A stretch of DNA of 36,201 bases from Treponema sp. (GCA_024682655.1 JAIKYZ010000038.1:1-36201), one strand, 5' to 3'; positions 13,401-22,648 are shown, counted from the first letter of the stretch. Program-made: numbers and translations. Notes: generated by a model from the letters alone, not told the origin.

Positions 13401-14741
13401 ATGGATTTCATAAAATGGATTGTTCTTGGAATTGCTGTCTTAATGTACTGTTTTGTAATCGCTTTTCAAAATAAAAAAGTATGGTTTACAAGCATTGCAG
13501 CTCTTTTAGTTATTATTTTAGGAATGATTTTACCTGGTAGTATTTTTCCACTGCCAGAAACATTTACACTTAATCAACATTTCTATGCTTTTTCTCATTC
13601 GATTTTTGAGATTATCAACTGGAATGTTATTTTAATTTATTTAGGCAGTATGATAATTGCATCACTTTTTATTTATTCAAAAGTTCCTGCAAGAATTGCC
13701 GATGGAATTGTTAATTCAAGTAAAAATACAGGCCTTGCAATAATTGCCATTTTAGCTATGACAGGTATTATTTCTATCTTTGTAGAAAATGTTGCAACTG
13801 TTTTAGTAATGGCCCCAATTGCCCTTGCCTTATGTAAGAAAATTAAAATTAATCCAACTTACTTTATGATTGGATTAGCCGTAATGAGTAATCTTGAAGG
13901 TACCGCTACTCTTGTTGGTGATCCTCCTAGTATGATTTTTGCTTCTTATTCCGGTTATAATTTTAATGACTTCTTCTTCCATAACGGAAAAATGTCTATT
14001 TTCTTTATCATTCAGGCTGGACTTTTAGTTGGCTGTATTTACTTTTATTTCCTTTTTGCAAAAGATGGTAAGGCTAAAGTAGAAGTTGATAAAACAAATG
14101 TAATTTCCTGGTTTCCTTTTGCCCTTTTGTTAATCATGATTTTTGGCTTGGCTGGCATTTCTTTTATTCCAAGCGATTTTCCATATATGAGTGGACTTTT
14201 TGTAATTAGCTTAGGAATTATTGGCCTGTTATGGTATAGATTTGTTCAGAAAAAAGCCTTTAACGAAATCCTAACTCTTGTAAAAGAACTGGACTGGGAA
14301 ACAATTTTCTTCCTCCTTGGAATCTTTGTTGTTGTTGGAGGAATTCAGGAAGTTGGATTGCTTGATGATTTTGCTCACTTCCTTGCAGGTATTTGCGGCG
14401 ATTCAAAATTACTTGGCTTTGTAATCATTCTTATTGTTTCTATTGTAATTTCTGGATTTGTTGATAATGTACCTTACATTATTGCAATGCTTCCTGTTGC
14501 AGGCGGAATGGCTCAGACTATGAACCTTAATCAGGAACTTTTCTTATTTGCCCTTTTAGTTGGAAGTTGTCTTGGTGGAAACCTTACTCCTTTTGGCGCT
14601 AGTGCAAATGTTGTTAGTATGGGAATTGTAAAGAACGAAGGTTACCCAATGAAATTCTCTGGCTGGCTTAAAGTTGCTATGCCATTTACAGTTATTACCA
14701 CTGGTACCGCTGCAATTGTTTTGTGGCTCTTGTGGGCTTAA
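13401..14741 (+). CDS. ArsB/NhaD/P-protein superfamily ion transporter
   Basis: A 446-residue polytopic inner-membrane protein with about 11-12 hydrophobic segments. Signature elements include the re-entrant-type stretch SNLEGTATLVGDPPSMI (about residues 160-176), seen as GGxATxIGDPPN in ArsB/NhaD/P-protein members, and a second half repeat with FVDNVPYIIAMLPVAG and GGNLTPFGASANVV. Members move Na+/H+, arsenite or organic anions; the substrate cannot be read here, and no arsenic gene is near. It is third in the channel/CNBD operon, which suggests ion homeostasis. The downstream rsgA follows after 17 bases. Confidence 0.82.
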   Translation: MDFIKWIVLGIAVLMYCFVIAFQNKKVWFTSIAALLVIILGMILPGSIFPLPETFTLNQHFYAFSHSIFEIINWNVILIYLGSMIIASLFIYSKVPARIADGIVNSSKNTGLAIIAILAMTGIISIFVENVATVLVMAPIALALCKKIKINPTYFMIGLAVMSNLEGTATLVGDPPSMIFASYSGYNFNDFFFHNGKMSIFFIIQAGLLVGCIYFYFLFAKDGKAKVEVDKTNVISWFPFALLLIMIFGLAGISFIPSDFPYMSGLFVISLGIIGLLWYRFVQKKAFNEILTLVKELDWETIFFLLGIFVVVGGIQEVGLLDDFAHFLAGICGDSKLLGFVIILIVSIVISGFVDNVPYIIAMLPVAGGMAQTMNLNQELFLFALLVGSCLGGNLTPFGASANVVSMGIVKNEGYPMKFSGWLKVAMPFTVITTGTAAIVLWLLWA

Positions 14742-14758
14742 TTAATCAGGAGAAATCT

Positions 14759-15745
14759 TTGACTGGAAGAGTTACTGCTGGAACCAATAATCTTTTTACT
14801 GTTGAATGTGATGATGGTGTAATTAGAAATTGTACAATTAAGGGCAAGGTCTTAAAGGCCGACACCGAATTTTACAATCCAATTGCTCCCGGTGATTTTG
14901 TAGAAATTGAAATTGACCCTTTAAATGATGAAAAAGGCCAGGTTCTTAATATTCAACCCAGAAAAAATACTTATTTAAGGTGGAATGTTAAAGGCCGTTG
15001 TCCTCAACTTCTGGCAAGTAATCTTGATTATTTGATTTTAGTTACAACTCCAGATCAGCCTCCTTTTAGACCAAGATTTACAGACCGGGCTTTGGCTCAG
15101 GCAGAACACCAGGGAATTACTCCTGTAATTGTCTGCAACAAATGGGATTTAGCTGCTTTAATGCAAAATGACGGGCGTCTGGAAGAATACGAAGCAATTG
15201 AAAGACGTCTTTCTATTTGGGAAGAACTTGGTTATAAAGTTTTAAGAATATCTGCTAAAAGTGGCGAAGGTATGTTACAGTTTGCCCAGTTACTGGAAGA
15301 TAAACTTTCTGCTTTTGTGGGCCAGAGTGGGGTTGGAAAATCCAGTCTTATTAATGTTATGGACAGTAATGTTGTATTAAAAACCGGAAGTCTTTCTAAA
15401 AAGTACGGAAGGGGAAATCATACAACTACAAAGGGGTCTTTAATTCACCTTACTTTGAATGAAGCTTTGATGGATGGAATTCAGGGGCGAAAGGCAGATA
15501 TTATTGATACTCCGGGAATTAGACGTTTTGTTTTAGATCAGGTTGAATGCCGGGACTTGGGTTTATATTTCCGCGAAATTGAACCTTATATCGGAAAATG
15601 TAAATTTGGTCTTGATTGTCAGCATTTGTCAGAACCAGGCTGTGCAGTAAAAGCCGCTCTTGAAGAAGGTAAAATCAGCCCAGAAAGATTTGATAGTTTT
15701 ATGAGAATTGCAGAAGAAATCAGAACTGGTAACTGGCAGGATTAA
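14759..15745 (+). CDS. rsgA: Ribosome small-subunit GTPase RsgA
   Basis: Circularly permuted GTPase that checks late 30S maturation. A 328-residue protein with an N-terminal OB-fold (TGRVTAGTNNLFTVEC), then G4 NKWD (127-130), G5 SAKSGEG (165-171), G1 GQSGVGKS (188-195) and G3 DTPG (250-253). The C-terminal zinc finger is C281, C287, H289, C295. I choose the TTG at 14759: AGGAG lies 6 bases upstream and the protein then begins at the conserved TGRV. An in-frame ATG at 14723 would overlap the transporter gene by 19 bases without a ribosome-binding site. It sits between a transporter and mutS2 in one transcription direction. Confidence 0.92.
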   Translation: MTGRVTAGTNNLFTVECDDGVIRNCTIKGKVLKADTEFYNPIAPGDFVEIEIDPLNDEKGQVLNIQPRKNTYLRWNVKGRCPQLLASNLDYLILVTTPDQPPFRPRFTDRALAQAEHQGITPVIVCNKWDLAALMQNDGRLEEYEAIERRLSIWEELGYKVLRISAKSGEGMLQFAQLLEDKLSAFVGQSGVGKSSLINVMDSNVVLKTGSLSKKYGRGNHTTTKGSLIHLTLNEALMDGIQGRKADIIDTPGIRRFVLDQVECRDLGLYFREIEPYIGKCKFGLDCQHLSEPGCAVKAALEEGKISPERFDSFMRIAEEIRTGNWQD

Positions 15746-15767
15746 ATTAATCTACGAATAAATATTT

Positions 15768-18320
15768 ATGAACAAAAAAACTCTTAACGAAATTGATTAT
15801 TATAGAATAAGGGAAGAAATCTCTTCTTATTGTTTGACTCAAGAAGGTAAATACTCTTTAGAAAATCGTGATCCTCTTTTTGATCTTGAAAAAATTGAGT
15901 TCTATAAGGATTGCAGCAGAGAATGGACAAAATTTATTTCCTCTGTAAAAAATCAGCCTTTTTCTTCCTGGGAACCAATTCACAATTTATATGCAATTAT
16001 AAAAACCAGGGGAGCCGCTTTATCTTTGGAGCAGGTTAGGGCTCTTGGGCTTTTTATTTTATCTGTAAAAAAAGTAAAAGAATCAATCGCTAATCATCAG
16101 GTGGAATTAGAATTAAAAGTCCTGCCCGCCAAAGTTGAGGAACTCCCAGATCTAGAAGATAGTGAAAAGAAAATCTTTAGAATTATTACCAATGACGGAG
16201 AATTGAGAGATTTACCGGAAATTCTTGCTATCCGTTCACAAATTGCTTCTTTAAATCAAAAAATAAAAAATATAATGAGGTCTTTTACAAGTAATCCAAA
16301 ACTTGCAAATGTTCTTGAATCTTCTGTCCCGGTTTTAAGGGGCAATCACCAGGTTTTAGCAGTAAAGAGCAATCAGCAAAATAAAATCCCCGGAATTATT
16401 TATGAATTTTCCCAGACAGGACAGACTGTTTACATAGAACCAGATGAAGCCGTACGCTGTAGTAATGAATTACTTCAGAAAGAACACGAACTGGAAGTGG
16501 AAATTAAAAGAATCTTGACTGAACTTACTCAAAGTCTTGGGCCTTCAATTCCTTTATTTAAACAGGCTCTTCCAATTATGGAATTATTTGATACTACTTA
16601 TGCCGCTGCCCGCTGGGGTATTGAAAAAAAGTGTATTTATTCTTTACCTTTGGAAAAAGATCAGGCGCCACTTTTACTTGCTGCAAGACATCCACTTTTA
16701 GGCGATAAGGCTGTTCCTATAGACATAAGATTTATGGCGGGAAAAAGGATTTTAATTATTACCGGTCCTAACACTGGTGGTAAAACGGTTTCCCTTAAAA
16801 CTTTTGCCCTTTTAGCAATGTTGAATCAGACGGGATTTCCAATTCCTGCCGCCGAAGCAACAAGTCTTCCAATTTTTTCAAATGTTTTTGCAGATATTGG
16901 TGATGATCAGTCCTTGGACCAGAGCCTTTCTACTTTTAGTGGTCACATGAAAAATATTGCCCAGGCGGTAAATGCCGCAAATTCAACAACTTTGATTTTG
17001 TTAGACGAACTGGGAAGTGGAACAGATCCTCAGGAAGGAAGTGCAATTGCCATGAGCCTTCTTGATACTCTGATTGAAAAAAAATCTTTTGTACTGGTTA
17101 CAACTCACCAGGGGGTTTTAAAAAATTACGGCTATACAAATCCCGCCTGTATTAATGCCAGTGTAGAATTTGATGCAGGAACTCTTTCTCCTTCTTATCA
17201 TCTTATGATGGGAGTTTCTGGAGAAAGTCATGCTTTGGATATTGCTCAAAAAAGTGGTCTTCCAAAAGTAATTGTTCAAAAGGCAAGATCTTATATTGCT
17301 TCGGAACAGGTTGATGTTTCCACTTTGATTAAAGGCCTGAACCAGAAACATCTTGAATTAGATAAATTAAAAAATCAGGTTGATTCAGAATTAAAGCAGC
17401 TTGAAGAAAGAAGCATTAAATTAAAAGAAAAAGAAATTGAAAATAAAAGACGTGAACACGAATTAAAGGCCGGTAAACAGCAGGAATTAAATGACTTTTT
17501 GATTCATACCCGCCGCCAGCTTGAAAATCTTGTAAGAAGTCTAAAAGAAGGCCAACTTACAAAAGATAAAACCAAGGGTGTAAAAAACTTTATTTCCGAC
17601 CTCGAAAAGAATGTTGATAAATTTGAAGAAAAATTCGAAGCCGAAGAAGAAAAATTAGAAAAAGCCCAGGCAGAATTAGAAAAACTTGTAAAAAGTCAGC
17701 GGTCTCATACTTCAAATAAAAAAACAAAGAAAAAGATGAGTAATGCCGAGGCCCTCAAGTATGCTTCAATTCAAAATCAGGGAATGGAAAATCTTGCGGA
17801 AATTAAAGCAAAAGGTAAGCAGGCTTCTTCACAATTAAAATTCCAGGAAGGGGCTCAGGTAATTTCAAAAAGTACCGGGGCTCAGGGCCAGCTTATTCAG
17901 GCCGGAAAAAAAGGCTACTGGCAGGTACAGTTTGGCAGCGTTAAGATGACGGTTAAAGAAAAAGATTTAAGCCTTCTTGAAAGTAATAATGCAGTGGAGA
18001 ATAAGGCTTCTTACACTTTTGAACTTAGCAGTAAAGAAGTTGGTGGAAATATCATTACAGAAAAAGAAAGTGCCCGTCCTGTTTTTGAATTAAGACTGCT
18101 TGGTATGCATGTCGACGAGGCCTTAAAAGCCCTGGAAAAACAGCTTGATTTGTGTGCCCTTTATAATTTTACAAATTTCAGTGTAATTCACGGTAAAGGA
18201 GACGGTATTTTACAACAGGCTGTAAGCGATTATCTGTCCCATTCTTCCCTTGTAAAATCTTTTGAATTTGCTTCTGCAGATGACGGGGGAACAGGAAAAA
18301 CTTATGTTTCTTTACTTTAA
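15768..18320 (+). CDS. mutS2: MutS2, ribosome-rescue/anti-recombination ATPase
   Basis: An 850-residue MutS-family ATPase lacking the mismatch-binding domain. Family members split collided ribosomes or suppress recombination. Core and clamp helices occupy about 1-300. Walker A is GPNTGGKT (333-340), followed by DIGDDQSLDQSLSTFSGHM and Walker B LLDELGSGTDPQEG. A long lysine/glutamate coiled coil lies at about 515-660, then a KOW-like segment. The C-terminal Smr domain (about 766-850) has HGKGDGIL, but the usual LRG reads LLGM. There is no clear ribosome-binding site. It ends the plus-strand run; a new promoter starts 2 bases after the stop. Confidence 0.93.
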   Translation: MNKKTLNEIDYYRIREEISSYCLTQEGKYSLENRDPLFDLEKIEFYKDCSREWTKFISSVKNQPFSSWEPIHNLYAIIKTRGAALSLEQVRALGLFILSVKKVKESIANHQVELELKVLPAKVEELPDLEDSEKKIFRIITNDGELRDLPEILAIRSQIASLNQKIKNIMRSFTSNPKLANVLESSVPVLRGNHQVLAVKSNQQNKIPGIIYEFSQTGQTVYIEPDEAVRCSNELLQKEHELEVEIKRILTELTQSLGPSIPLFKQALPIMELFDTTYAAARWGIEKKCIYSLPLEKDQAPLLLAARHPLLGDKAVPIDIRFMAGKRILIITGPNTGGKTVSLKTFALLAMLNQTGFPIPAAEATSLPIFSNVFADIGDDQSLDQSLSTFSGHMKNIAQAVNAANSTTLILLDELGSGTDPQEGSAIAMSLLDTLIEKKSFVLVTTHQGVLKNYGYTNPACINASVEFDAGTLSPSYHLMMGVSGESHALDIAQKSGLPKVIVQKARSYIASEQVDVSTLIKGLNQKHLELDKLKNQVDSELKQLEERSIKLKEKEIENKRREHELKAGKQQELNDFLIHTRRQLENLVRSLKEGQLTKDKTKGVKNFISDLEKNVDKFEEKFEAEEEKLEKAQAELEKLVKSQRSHTSNKKTKKKMSNAEALKYASIQNQGMENLAEIKAKGKQASSQLKFQEGAQVISKSTGAQGQLIQAGKKGYWQVQFGSVKMTVKEKDLSLLESNNAVENKASYTFELSSKEVGGNIITEKESARPVFELRLLGMHVDEALKALEKQLDLCALYNFTNFSVIHGKGDGILQQAVSDYLSHSSLVKSFEFASADDGGTGKTYVSLL

Positions 18321-18322
18321 AT

Positions 18323-18351
18323 TTGAGAGTAATTAAAATTAATTGTATAAT
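18323..18351 (+). promoter_or_regulatory. Promoter of the mla operon
   Basis: TTGAGA (18323-18328), a 17-bp spacer and a perfect TATAAT (18346-18351). It begins 2 bases after the mutS2 stop and 33 bases before the mlaE ATG, which has GAGGG upstream. Confidence 0.68.
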
Positions 18352-18384
18352 ATAAAAAAAGTTTGAAGAGGGTAAAAAAAGTAA

Positions 18385-19170
18385 ATGGGTTTTCTTGCTA
18401 GACAAGGTAGATCAATAATCAATCGGGTAAAAGGTTTTGGCTATGCCCTGGGATATATTGGTAAATTGCTTTCTTCCGGTTTGATGTTTATTAGTCGCGG
18501 AAAAGTATCTCGTAAGATTCTTGTTATGCAGCTTCTTTTTACTTTTGTAGAAGCCCTTCCAATTTGTGCACTTTTAGGTATAGGTATTGGAACTTCCATC
18601 ATCCTTATGGGAAATGCCTTTCTTGTTTCCCTGGGACAAGCCCAACTTACATATCAGTTACTTGTAATCGTTGTTATGAGGGAATTTGGCCCTCTTTTGA
18701 TTGCCTTTGTTGTTACTGCAAGGTCTGCAACGGCTATCGCTACTGAAATTTCTACAATGGTTGTTAATCACGAAGTAGAAGCCTATATTGCAGTTGGGGT
18801 AAATCCTCTGGATCACATTGCAGCACCAAGACTTTTGGGTGTAACTTTTTCCCTCTTTTTCTTAAATCTATATTTTTCTATTTTTGGACTTATTGCTCCG
18901 GCAATTGTAATTCAATTTATTTCTTCAACCAGTATTGCAGATTATTTTAACAATCTTTTTACGGCCATTGAGGTCAAGTATATAGTAATTTCAATTTTGA
19001 AGAGTTTAATCTTTGGAATGATAATTGCTACTTCGGCAACTTATTATGGTTTTAAGGCGGGTAGGGCTTCTACAGATATTCCTATTGCAGGCTTAAAAGC
19101 GGTAAGTAAATCTTTTAGTATGTGCGTATTGGCAGATGTATTTATTACAGCCCTGTCTTATATTCTTTAG
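18385..19170 (+). CDS. mlaE: MlaE-type phospholipid ABC permease
   Basis: A 261-residue inner-membrane permease of the MlaE family (DUF140), with about five or six membrane helices. Typical features are the amphipathic N-terminal helix, LLGIGIGTSIILMGNAF, the conserved REFGPLLIAFVVTARSATAIATEI segment contacting the ATPase, the NHEVEAYIAVGVNP loop and PRLLGV. Together with MlaF and MlaD it moves phospholipids between inner and outer membranes. It begins the operon; mlaF follows after 8 bases. No mlaA, mlaB or mlaC is adjacent, as in many non-proteobacterial sets. Confidence 0.92.
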   Translation: MGFLARQGRSIINRVKGFGYALGYIGKLLSSGLMFISRGKVSRKILVMQLLFTFVEALPICALLGIGIGTSIILMGNAFLVSLGQAQLTYQLLVIVVMREFGPLLIAFVVTARSATAIATEISTMVVNHEVEAYIAVGVNPLDHIAAPRLLGVTFSLFFLNLYFSIFGLIAPAIVIQFISSTSIADYFNNLFTAIEVKYIVISILKSLIFGMIIATSATYYGFKAGRASTDIPIAGLKAVSKSFSMCVLADVFITALSYIL

Positions 19171-19178
19171 GAGTTTAG

Positions 19179-19877
19179 ATGGCTTTATTAGAATTAAAGA
19201 ATATATATTTCGAAGTAGAAAATCAAAGCATCTTAAAAGATATAAGTCTTACCGTTGAAAAAGGCGAAGTCGTTGCCTTTTTAGGAACTCCAGGAAGTGG
19301 AAAATCAACGGCCTTAAAAACAATTGCTGGCATCAACATTCCTACAAGTGGAAAAATCCTTTTTGAAGGAAAAGATGTCATGAATATGAATCGTAAAGAG
19401 AATATAGCATACAGGGGCCGTTGTGGATTTATGTTCCAGAACTCTGCCTTGTGGGCAAATCAGGATATTTATCATAACTTTCTTTTACCTTTGCAAATTC
19501 ATAATCCGGATTTATCGCCTGCCCTGTGTAATAAAAAAATCAATGAGATTTGTAAAATAGTTGGTTACGACAGATCTTTGAATATTCGCCCTGCCGATCT
19601 TTCAATCGGTGAGCAAAAAAGAATTGGCCTGGGCCGTGCCTTAATTTGTGAGCCAGAAATTTTATTTTTGGACGAACCTACTGAATCTCTTGATGAAGAT
19701 ACTAGAAAATTGGTTGCAAAAATCCTAAAAAACTTTATCAAAGAAGGAAATACTGTGGTTTTTGTAAGTCATGATGTTGAATTTATTAATACCTTTGTTT
19801 GTAATAAATATTATTTTGACAAAGGTTCTATCGTAGATAAAATCTTCCGTGAAGATGAAGATTGGGGCGTGGACTAA
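19179..19877 (+). CDS. mlaF: MlaF-type ABC ATPase
   Basis: The 232-residue ATPase subunit of the lipid transporter. Walker A is GTPGSGKST, the Q-loop FMFQNSALW and Walker B ILFLDEPTE; the H-loop is FVSHD. The signature is LSIGEQKR instead of LSGGQ, a mild change also common among MlaF relatives. GGAG precedes the ATG. The end overlaps none of the next gene; only 2 bases separate it from mlaD, so subunit synthesis is coupled. Confidence 0.93.
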   Translation: MALLELKNIYFEVENQSILKDISLTVEKGEVVAFLGTPGSGKSTALKTIAGINIPTSGKILFEGKDVMNMNRKENIAYRGRCGFMFQNSALWANQDIYHNFLLPLQIHNPDLSPALCNKKINEICKIVGYDRSLNIRPADLSIGEQKRIGLGRALICEPEILFLDEPTESLDEDTRKLVAKILKNFIKEGNTVVFVSHDVEFINTFVCNKYYFDKGSIVDKIFREDEDWGVD

Positions 19878-19879
19878 TT

Positions 19880-20824
19880 ATGAAATTTAAAATTAAGTTT
19901 GCTGATCAGATTGTTGGTACCTTAAGTATTATTGCTATTGCGGCTTTAATATTTATTATTTTCTTTATTGGCTCAAAACAAAAGTGGTTTGTTCCTAAAC
20001 ATCCTTATTACACTATTATGAATTCTGCTTCAAGTCTTTCGGAAGGAATGGGAATTACCTACAAGGGCTTTACAATTGGAAAATTAACCAAAATTGCCCT
20101 TACCGAAGAAGATAAAGTTAGGATTGATTTTTATATTTCTGATGAATATATTCAAAAATCCACAGAAGGTTCTATTATTGAACTTGCCGTAAGTCCTATT
20201 GGAATGGGTTCTTCAATTAAATTTCATCCGGGAGTTGCTTCTACAATTATAGAAGATGCTTCCTTTATTCCAGAAAGAACTTCTGCCGAAGCTCAAAAAC
20301 TTATTGAAGAAAAAAAATGTATAATTGTTGATACAGTTGATTCTATGACCTCAATTGTTTCTACGGCAATGGGCCTTGTTAAAGATATTGATGAACTTAT
20401 TAATTTACTCAACGATACAATTTCCGGAAATCCTAATATTCCACTGGCAAATATTATTATTCAGCTGCAATCTACTGTAAACGAAGTAAATGGAATCCTT
20501 TCAAATGTAAATACTCTTACCGCTTCTTTGAGTGATCCTCAGGGCTTAGTTCCACGTTTACTTGAATCAGAAGAAACTAAGGGTTCAATCGATAAACTCT
20601 TTAACACAATTAATACAACAATTTCTGATGTAAATGGTATTTCAACTTCATTAAATGATGAAATGCCTCAGGTTTCTGTATTACTTGCCCAGCTTCAGAT
20701 TATGTTACAGCAGGTACAGGATGTTCTTGAAGGTGTAAAAAATAATCCATTAATTAAGGGCGGAGTTCCAACTCATGTTGATGGAGAAAGTGCTGCACCT
20801 AAAACCAGAGAGGAGAATTTCTAA
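19880..20824 (+). CDS. mlaD: MlaD-type MCE-domain protein
   Basis: A 314-residue protein with one N-terminal membrane helix (about 12-35) and a single MCE domain (about 42-125: YYTIMNSASSLSEGMGITYKGFTIGKLTKI ending at a GSSIKF strand). A helical tail of about 190 residues follows. MCE rings bind phospholipid in the periplasm. The tail has repeated heptad-like hydrophobics and could reach across the periplasm. Start is ATG at 19880, with GGGG/TGGA in the end of mlaF; a GTG/ATG upstream in frame would overlap mlaF. The stop overlaps the lipoprotein start (TAATG). Confidence 0.9.
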   Translation: MKFKIKFADQIVGTLSIIAIAALIFIIFFIGSKQKWFVPKHPYYTIMNSASSLSEGMGITYKGFTIGKLTKIALTEEDKVRIDFYISDEYIQKSTEGSIIELAVSPIGMGSSIKFHPGVASTIIEDASFIPERTSAEAQKLIEEKKCIIVDTVDSMTSIVSTAMGLVKDIDELINLLNDTISGNPNIPLANIIIQLQSTVNEVNGILSNVNTLTASLSDPQGLVPRLLESEETKGSIDKLFNTINTTISDVNGISTSLNDEMPQVSVLLAQLQIMLQQVQDVLEGVKNNPLIKGGVPTHVDGESAAPKTREENF

Positions 20825-21717
20825 TGAAAATGAACTGTAAAAAATATATTTTTGCCGCAACTTTACTTTCTTTGATTTTACTTTCTTCCTGTGGTTCAAA
20901 ACCAAAAAGGACAATGGTTATAAATACTGTTTCTACTTCTGCTGGTACAATGATTGAAAACGCAAGAGCTTCCTTAGCAGCCAGTGATTTTGAAAAAGCT
21001 CATTACTTTCTTGATAATGCCTGGAGAATGGCAATGTCTGTTGATAATAATGAATTACTTTTAACTGTTTGCCTTACAAGAATATCTGCTTATTTATCCC
21101 AGGAAGATGGAAGTTTAGAAGAGGCCAGAAATGTTTTACTTGAAGCAAAAACTTATGCCTCTTACACTCAGAATGTTGAACGTTCAAATGCTTTAATTTC
21201 TTTGAGTCAGGTTAGAATTGCTTTGGCCGAGAAAAACACCGATTACGCCTCTTTAATTTCTATTCTTGATCAAAATAAAAGCAAAGTTTCTGATGATTTA
21301 TATGAATCTGCTCAGTTTGAAAGCTTAAAGGCAGATGTTTATAAGGCCCAAGGAAAATATGCAGATGCCGAATCTTATTACCAGGCCGCCCTGGAAGTTT
21401 TTACTAAAGAGTGTTATCTTTCGGAACTTGGTGTAAATTATTATAAATTGTCCCAGGTTCGTTCTTTGTCGGGAAATAAAAATGGGGCCCTTGAAGCTTT
21501 AGAAATGGCCATAAAATATGACCGTGATGAAGAAAATTCCAGAGCTCTTGCTTCTGACTATTATGTAAAGGGTATTCTTTTAATGAAAGATAATCCAAGT
21601 AAGGAAGATAAAATTGCTGCCGAATATGCATTTAAACATTCTGCAGATATTTATAATGCTTCAGATCTTCCTGAACTGGCAGAAAAAAGTTTAGATAAGT
21701 GGGAATCGTACAAGTAA
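20824..21717 (+). CDS. TPR-repeat lipoprotein linked to Mla genes
   Basis: A 297-residue lipoprotein. The signal peptide ends in the lipobox LLSSC with Cys23 as the modified residue. The mature part is nearly all helical: pairs such as ASDFEKAHYFLDNAW, GKYADAESYYQAALEVF and GNKNGALEALEMAIKY are TPR units. The stop of mlaD and this ATG overlap by one base, so it belongs to the lipid transport operon. It may dock the MCE ring or a lipid acceptor at the outer membrane, replacing the missing MlaA/MlaC role; this is inference. A second in-frame ATG two codons later is an equal start. Confidence 0.83.
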   Translation: MKMNCKKYIFAATLLSLILLSSCGSKPKRTMVINTVSTSAGTMIENARASLAASDFEKAHYFLDNAWRMAMSVDNNELLLTVCLTRISAYLSQEDGSLEEARNVLLEAKTYASYTQNVERSNALISLSQVRIALAEKNTDYASLISILDQNKSKVSDDLYESAQFESLKADVYKAQGKYADAESYYQAALEVFTKECYLSELGVNYYKLSQVRSLSGNKNGALEALEMAIKYDRDEENSRALASDYYVKGILLMKDNPSKEDKIAAEYAFKHSADIYNASDLPELAEKSLDKWESYK

Positions 21718-21724
21718 AATAATT

Positions 21725-22483
21725 ATGAGTGAATGGTTTGAGTCTAGTGATTTTTGGACAACTTATGCACCAATAATGTTTGATGATGCACGCTGGGCCG
21801 AAGCCCCTGATGTGGCCGAGGCTGTTATGAAAATTGCGGGCCTTAAAAAAGCTTCTAGGGTTTTAGATGCAGGCTGTGGCGTTGGTAGAATCTCGGTTGA
21901 ATTAGCTGCTCTGGGCCTTGATGTAACGGGCGTAGATATAATTCAAAATGAACTGGATGCCGCAAAAGAAAGTGCCCTTGCCGAAGGCGTTCCCCTTAAA
22001 TTGATTAATGCAGATTTACGAACTTTTACCTGCCAAGAAAAATTCGATTGTGCTGTAAATTTATATACTTCTTTTGGTTATTGCGATTCCCAGGAAGAAG
22101 ATTTATTAATTCTTAAAAGTATTTATTCAGCCTTAAAAGAGGGTGGAACTTTTATACTTGAATCTACCAGTCGCGAAACTGCCATTATGTATTTTACTTC
22201 CGGGGAAGAATTTGAAAGGGCAGGCTATACTGTAAGAACTCACTTTGAAGTAAAAGGTGCCTGGGAAGGTTTGCTATCTCACTGGGATTTATATCCCCTG
22301 GGCGCCCCCGCTGATTCTAAGATTTTAGTCAGTCATGAATTTGTACAAAGACTTTATTCTGCTGCCCAGTTAAGAGATATTCTTTTACAGATTGGTTTTA
22401 AAAAAGCAGAGGTTTACGGAGACTTTGATTATTCTCCTTATGATCAGAAGGCAAGAACAATGATAATTGTTGCTAAAAAATAA
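21725..22483 (+). CDS. SAM-dependent class I methyltransferase
   Basis: A 252-residue Rossmann methyltransferase. Motif I is VLDAGCGVGRIS (46-57), with the acidic residue of motif II in LDVTGVDI and the motif-IV region FDCAVNLYTSFGY. The middle has GGTFILEST after the core sheet, as in small-molecule methylases. It follows the lipoprotein by 7 bases with no strong ribosome-binding site and may be read through from the mla promoter. The substrate is not evident. Lipid or quinone methylation would suit the neighbours, but nothing in the sequence selects it. Confidence 0.82.
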   Translation: MSEWFESSDFWTTYAPIMFDDARWAEAPDVAEAVMKIAGLKKASRVLDAGCGVGRISVELAALGLDVTGVDIIQNELDAAKESALAEGVPLKLINADLRTFTCQEKFDCAVNLYTSFGYCDSQEEDLLILKSIYSALKEGGTFILESTSRETAIMYFTSGEEFERAGYTVRTHFEVKGAWEGLLSHWDLYPLGAPADSKILVSHEFVQRLYSAAQLRDILLQIGFKKAEVYGDFDYSPYDQKARTMIIVAKK

Positions 22484-22505
22484 TTTTTTTTAGGGTTAAA
22501 TAAAA

Positions 22506-22628
22506 AAGGGGATGTCCAATAAGTAAATAATGCGGTGGTTGAGCTTGTCGAAACCACCATATATAGTGTAAATGGTCATTTCGACAAGCTCAATGACCAC
22601 AGTGCCAAATCTTATTGGACATCCCCTT
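22506..22628. mobile_element. 123-bp MITE-like nested palindrome
   Basis: Perfect 18-bp terminal inverted repeats (AAGGGGATGTCCAATAAG at 22506-22523 and its complement at 22611-22628) enclose two hairpins. The first has stem GGTGGTT/AACCACC (22534-22540, 22552-22558); the second TGGTCATT/AATGACCA (22573-22580, 22592-22599). Their loops are GAGCTTGTCGA and its exact complement TCGACAAGCTC. I recall the GAGCTTGTCGAAA palindrome as a widely dispersed bacterial repeat, but this was not searched. No transposase is present. It sits between two convergent genes and could end transcription from both sides. Confidence 0.75.
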
Positions 22629-22648
22629 CTTTGTCTTTATTAAAAATC

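Noticed and set aside
14723..14758. ATG at 14723 as rsgA start
   Set aside because: It overlaps the transporter gene and lacks a ribosome-binding site; the TTG at 14759 has AGGAG at 6 bases.
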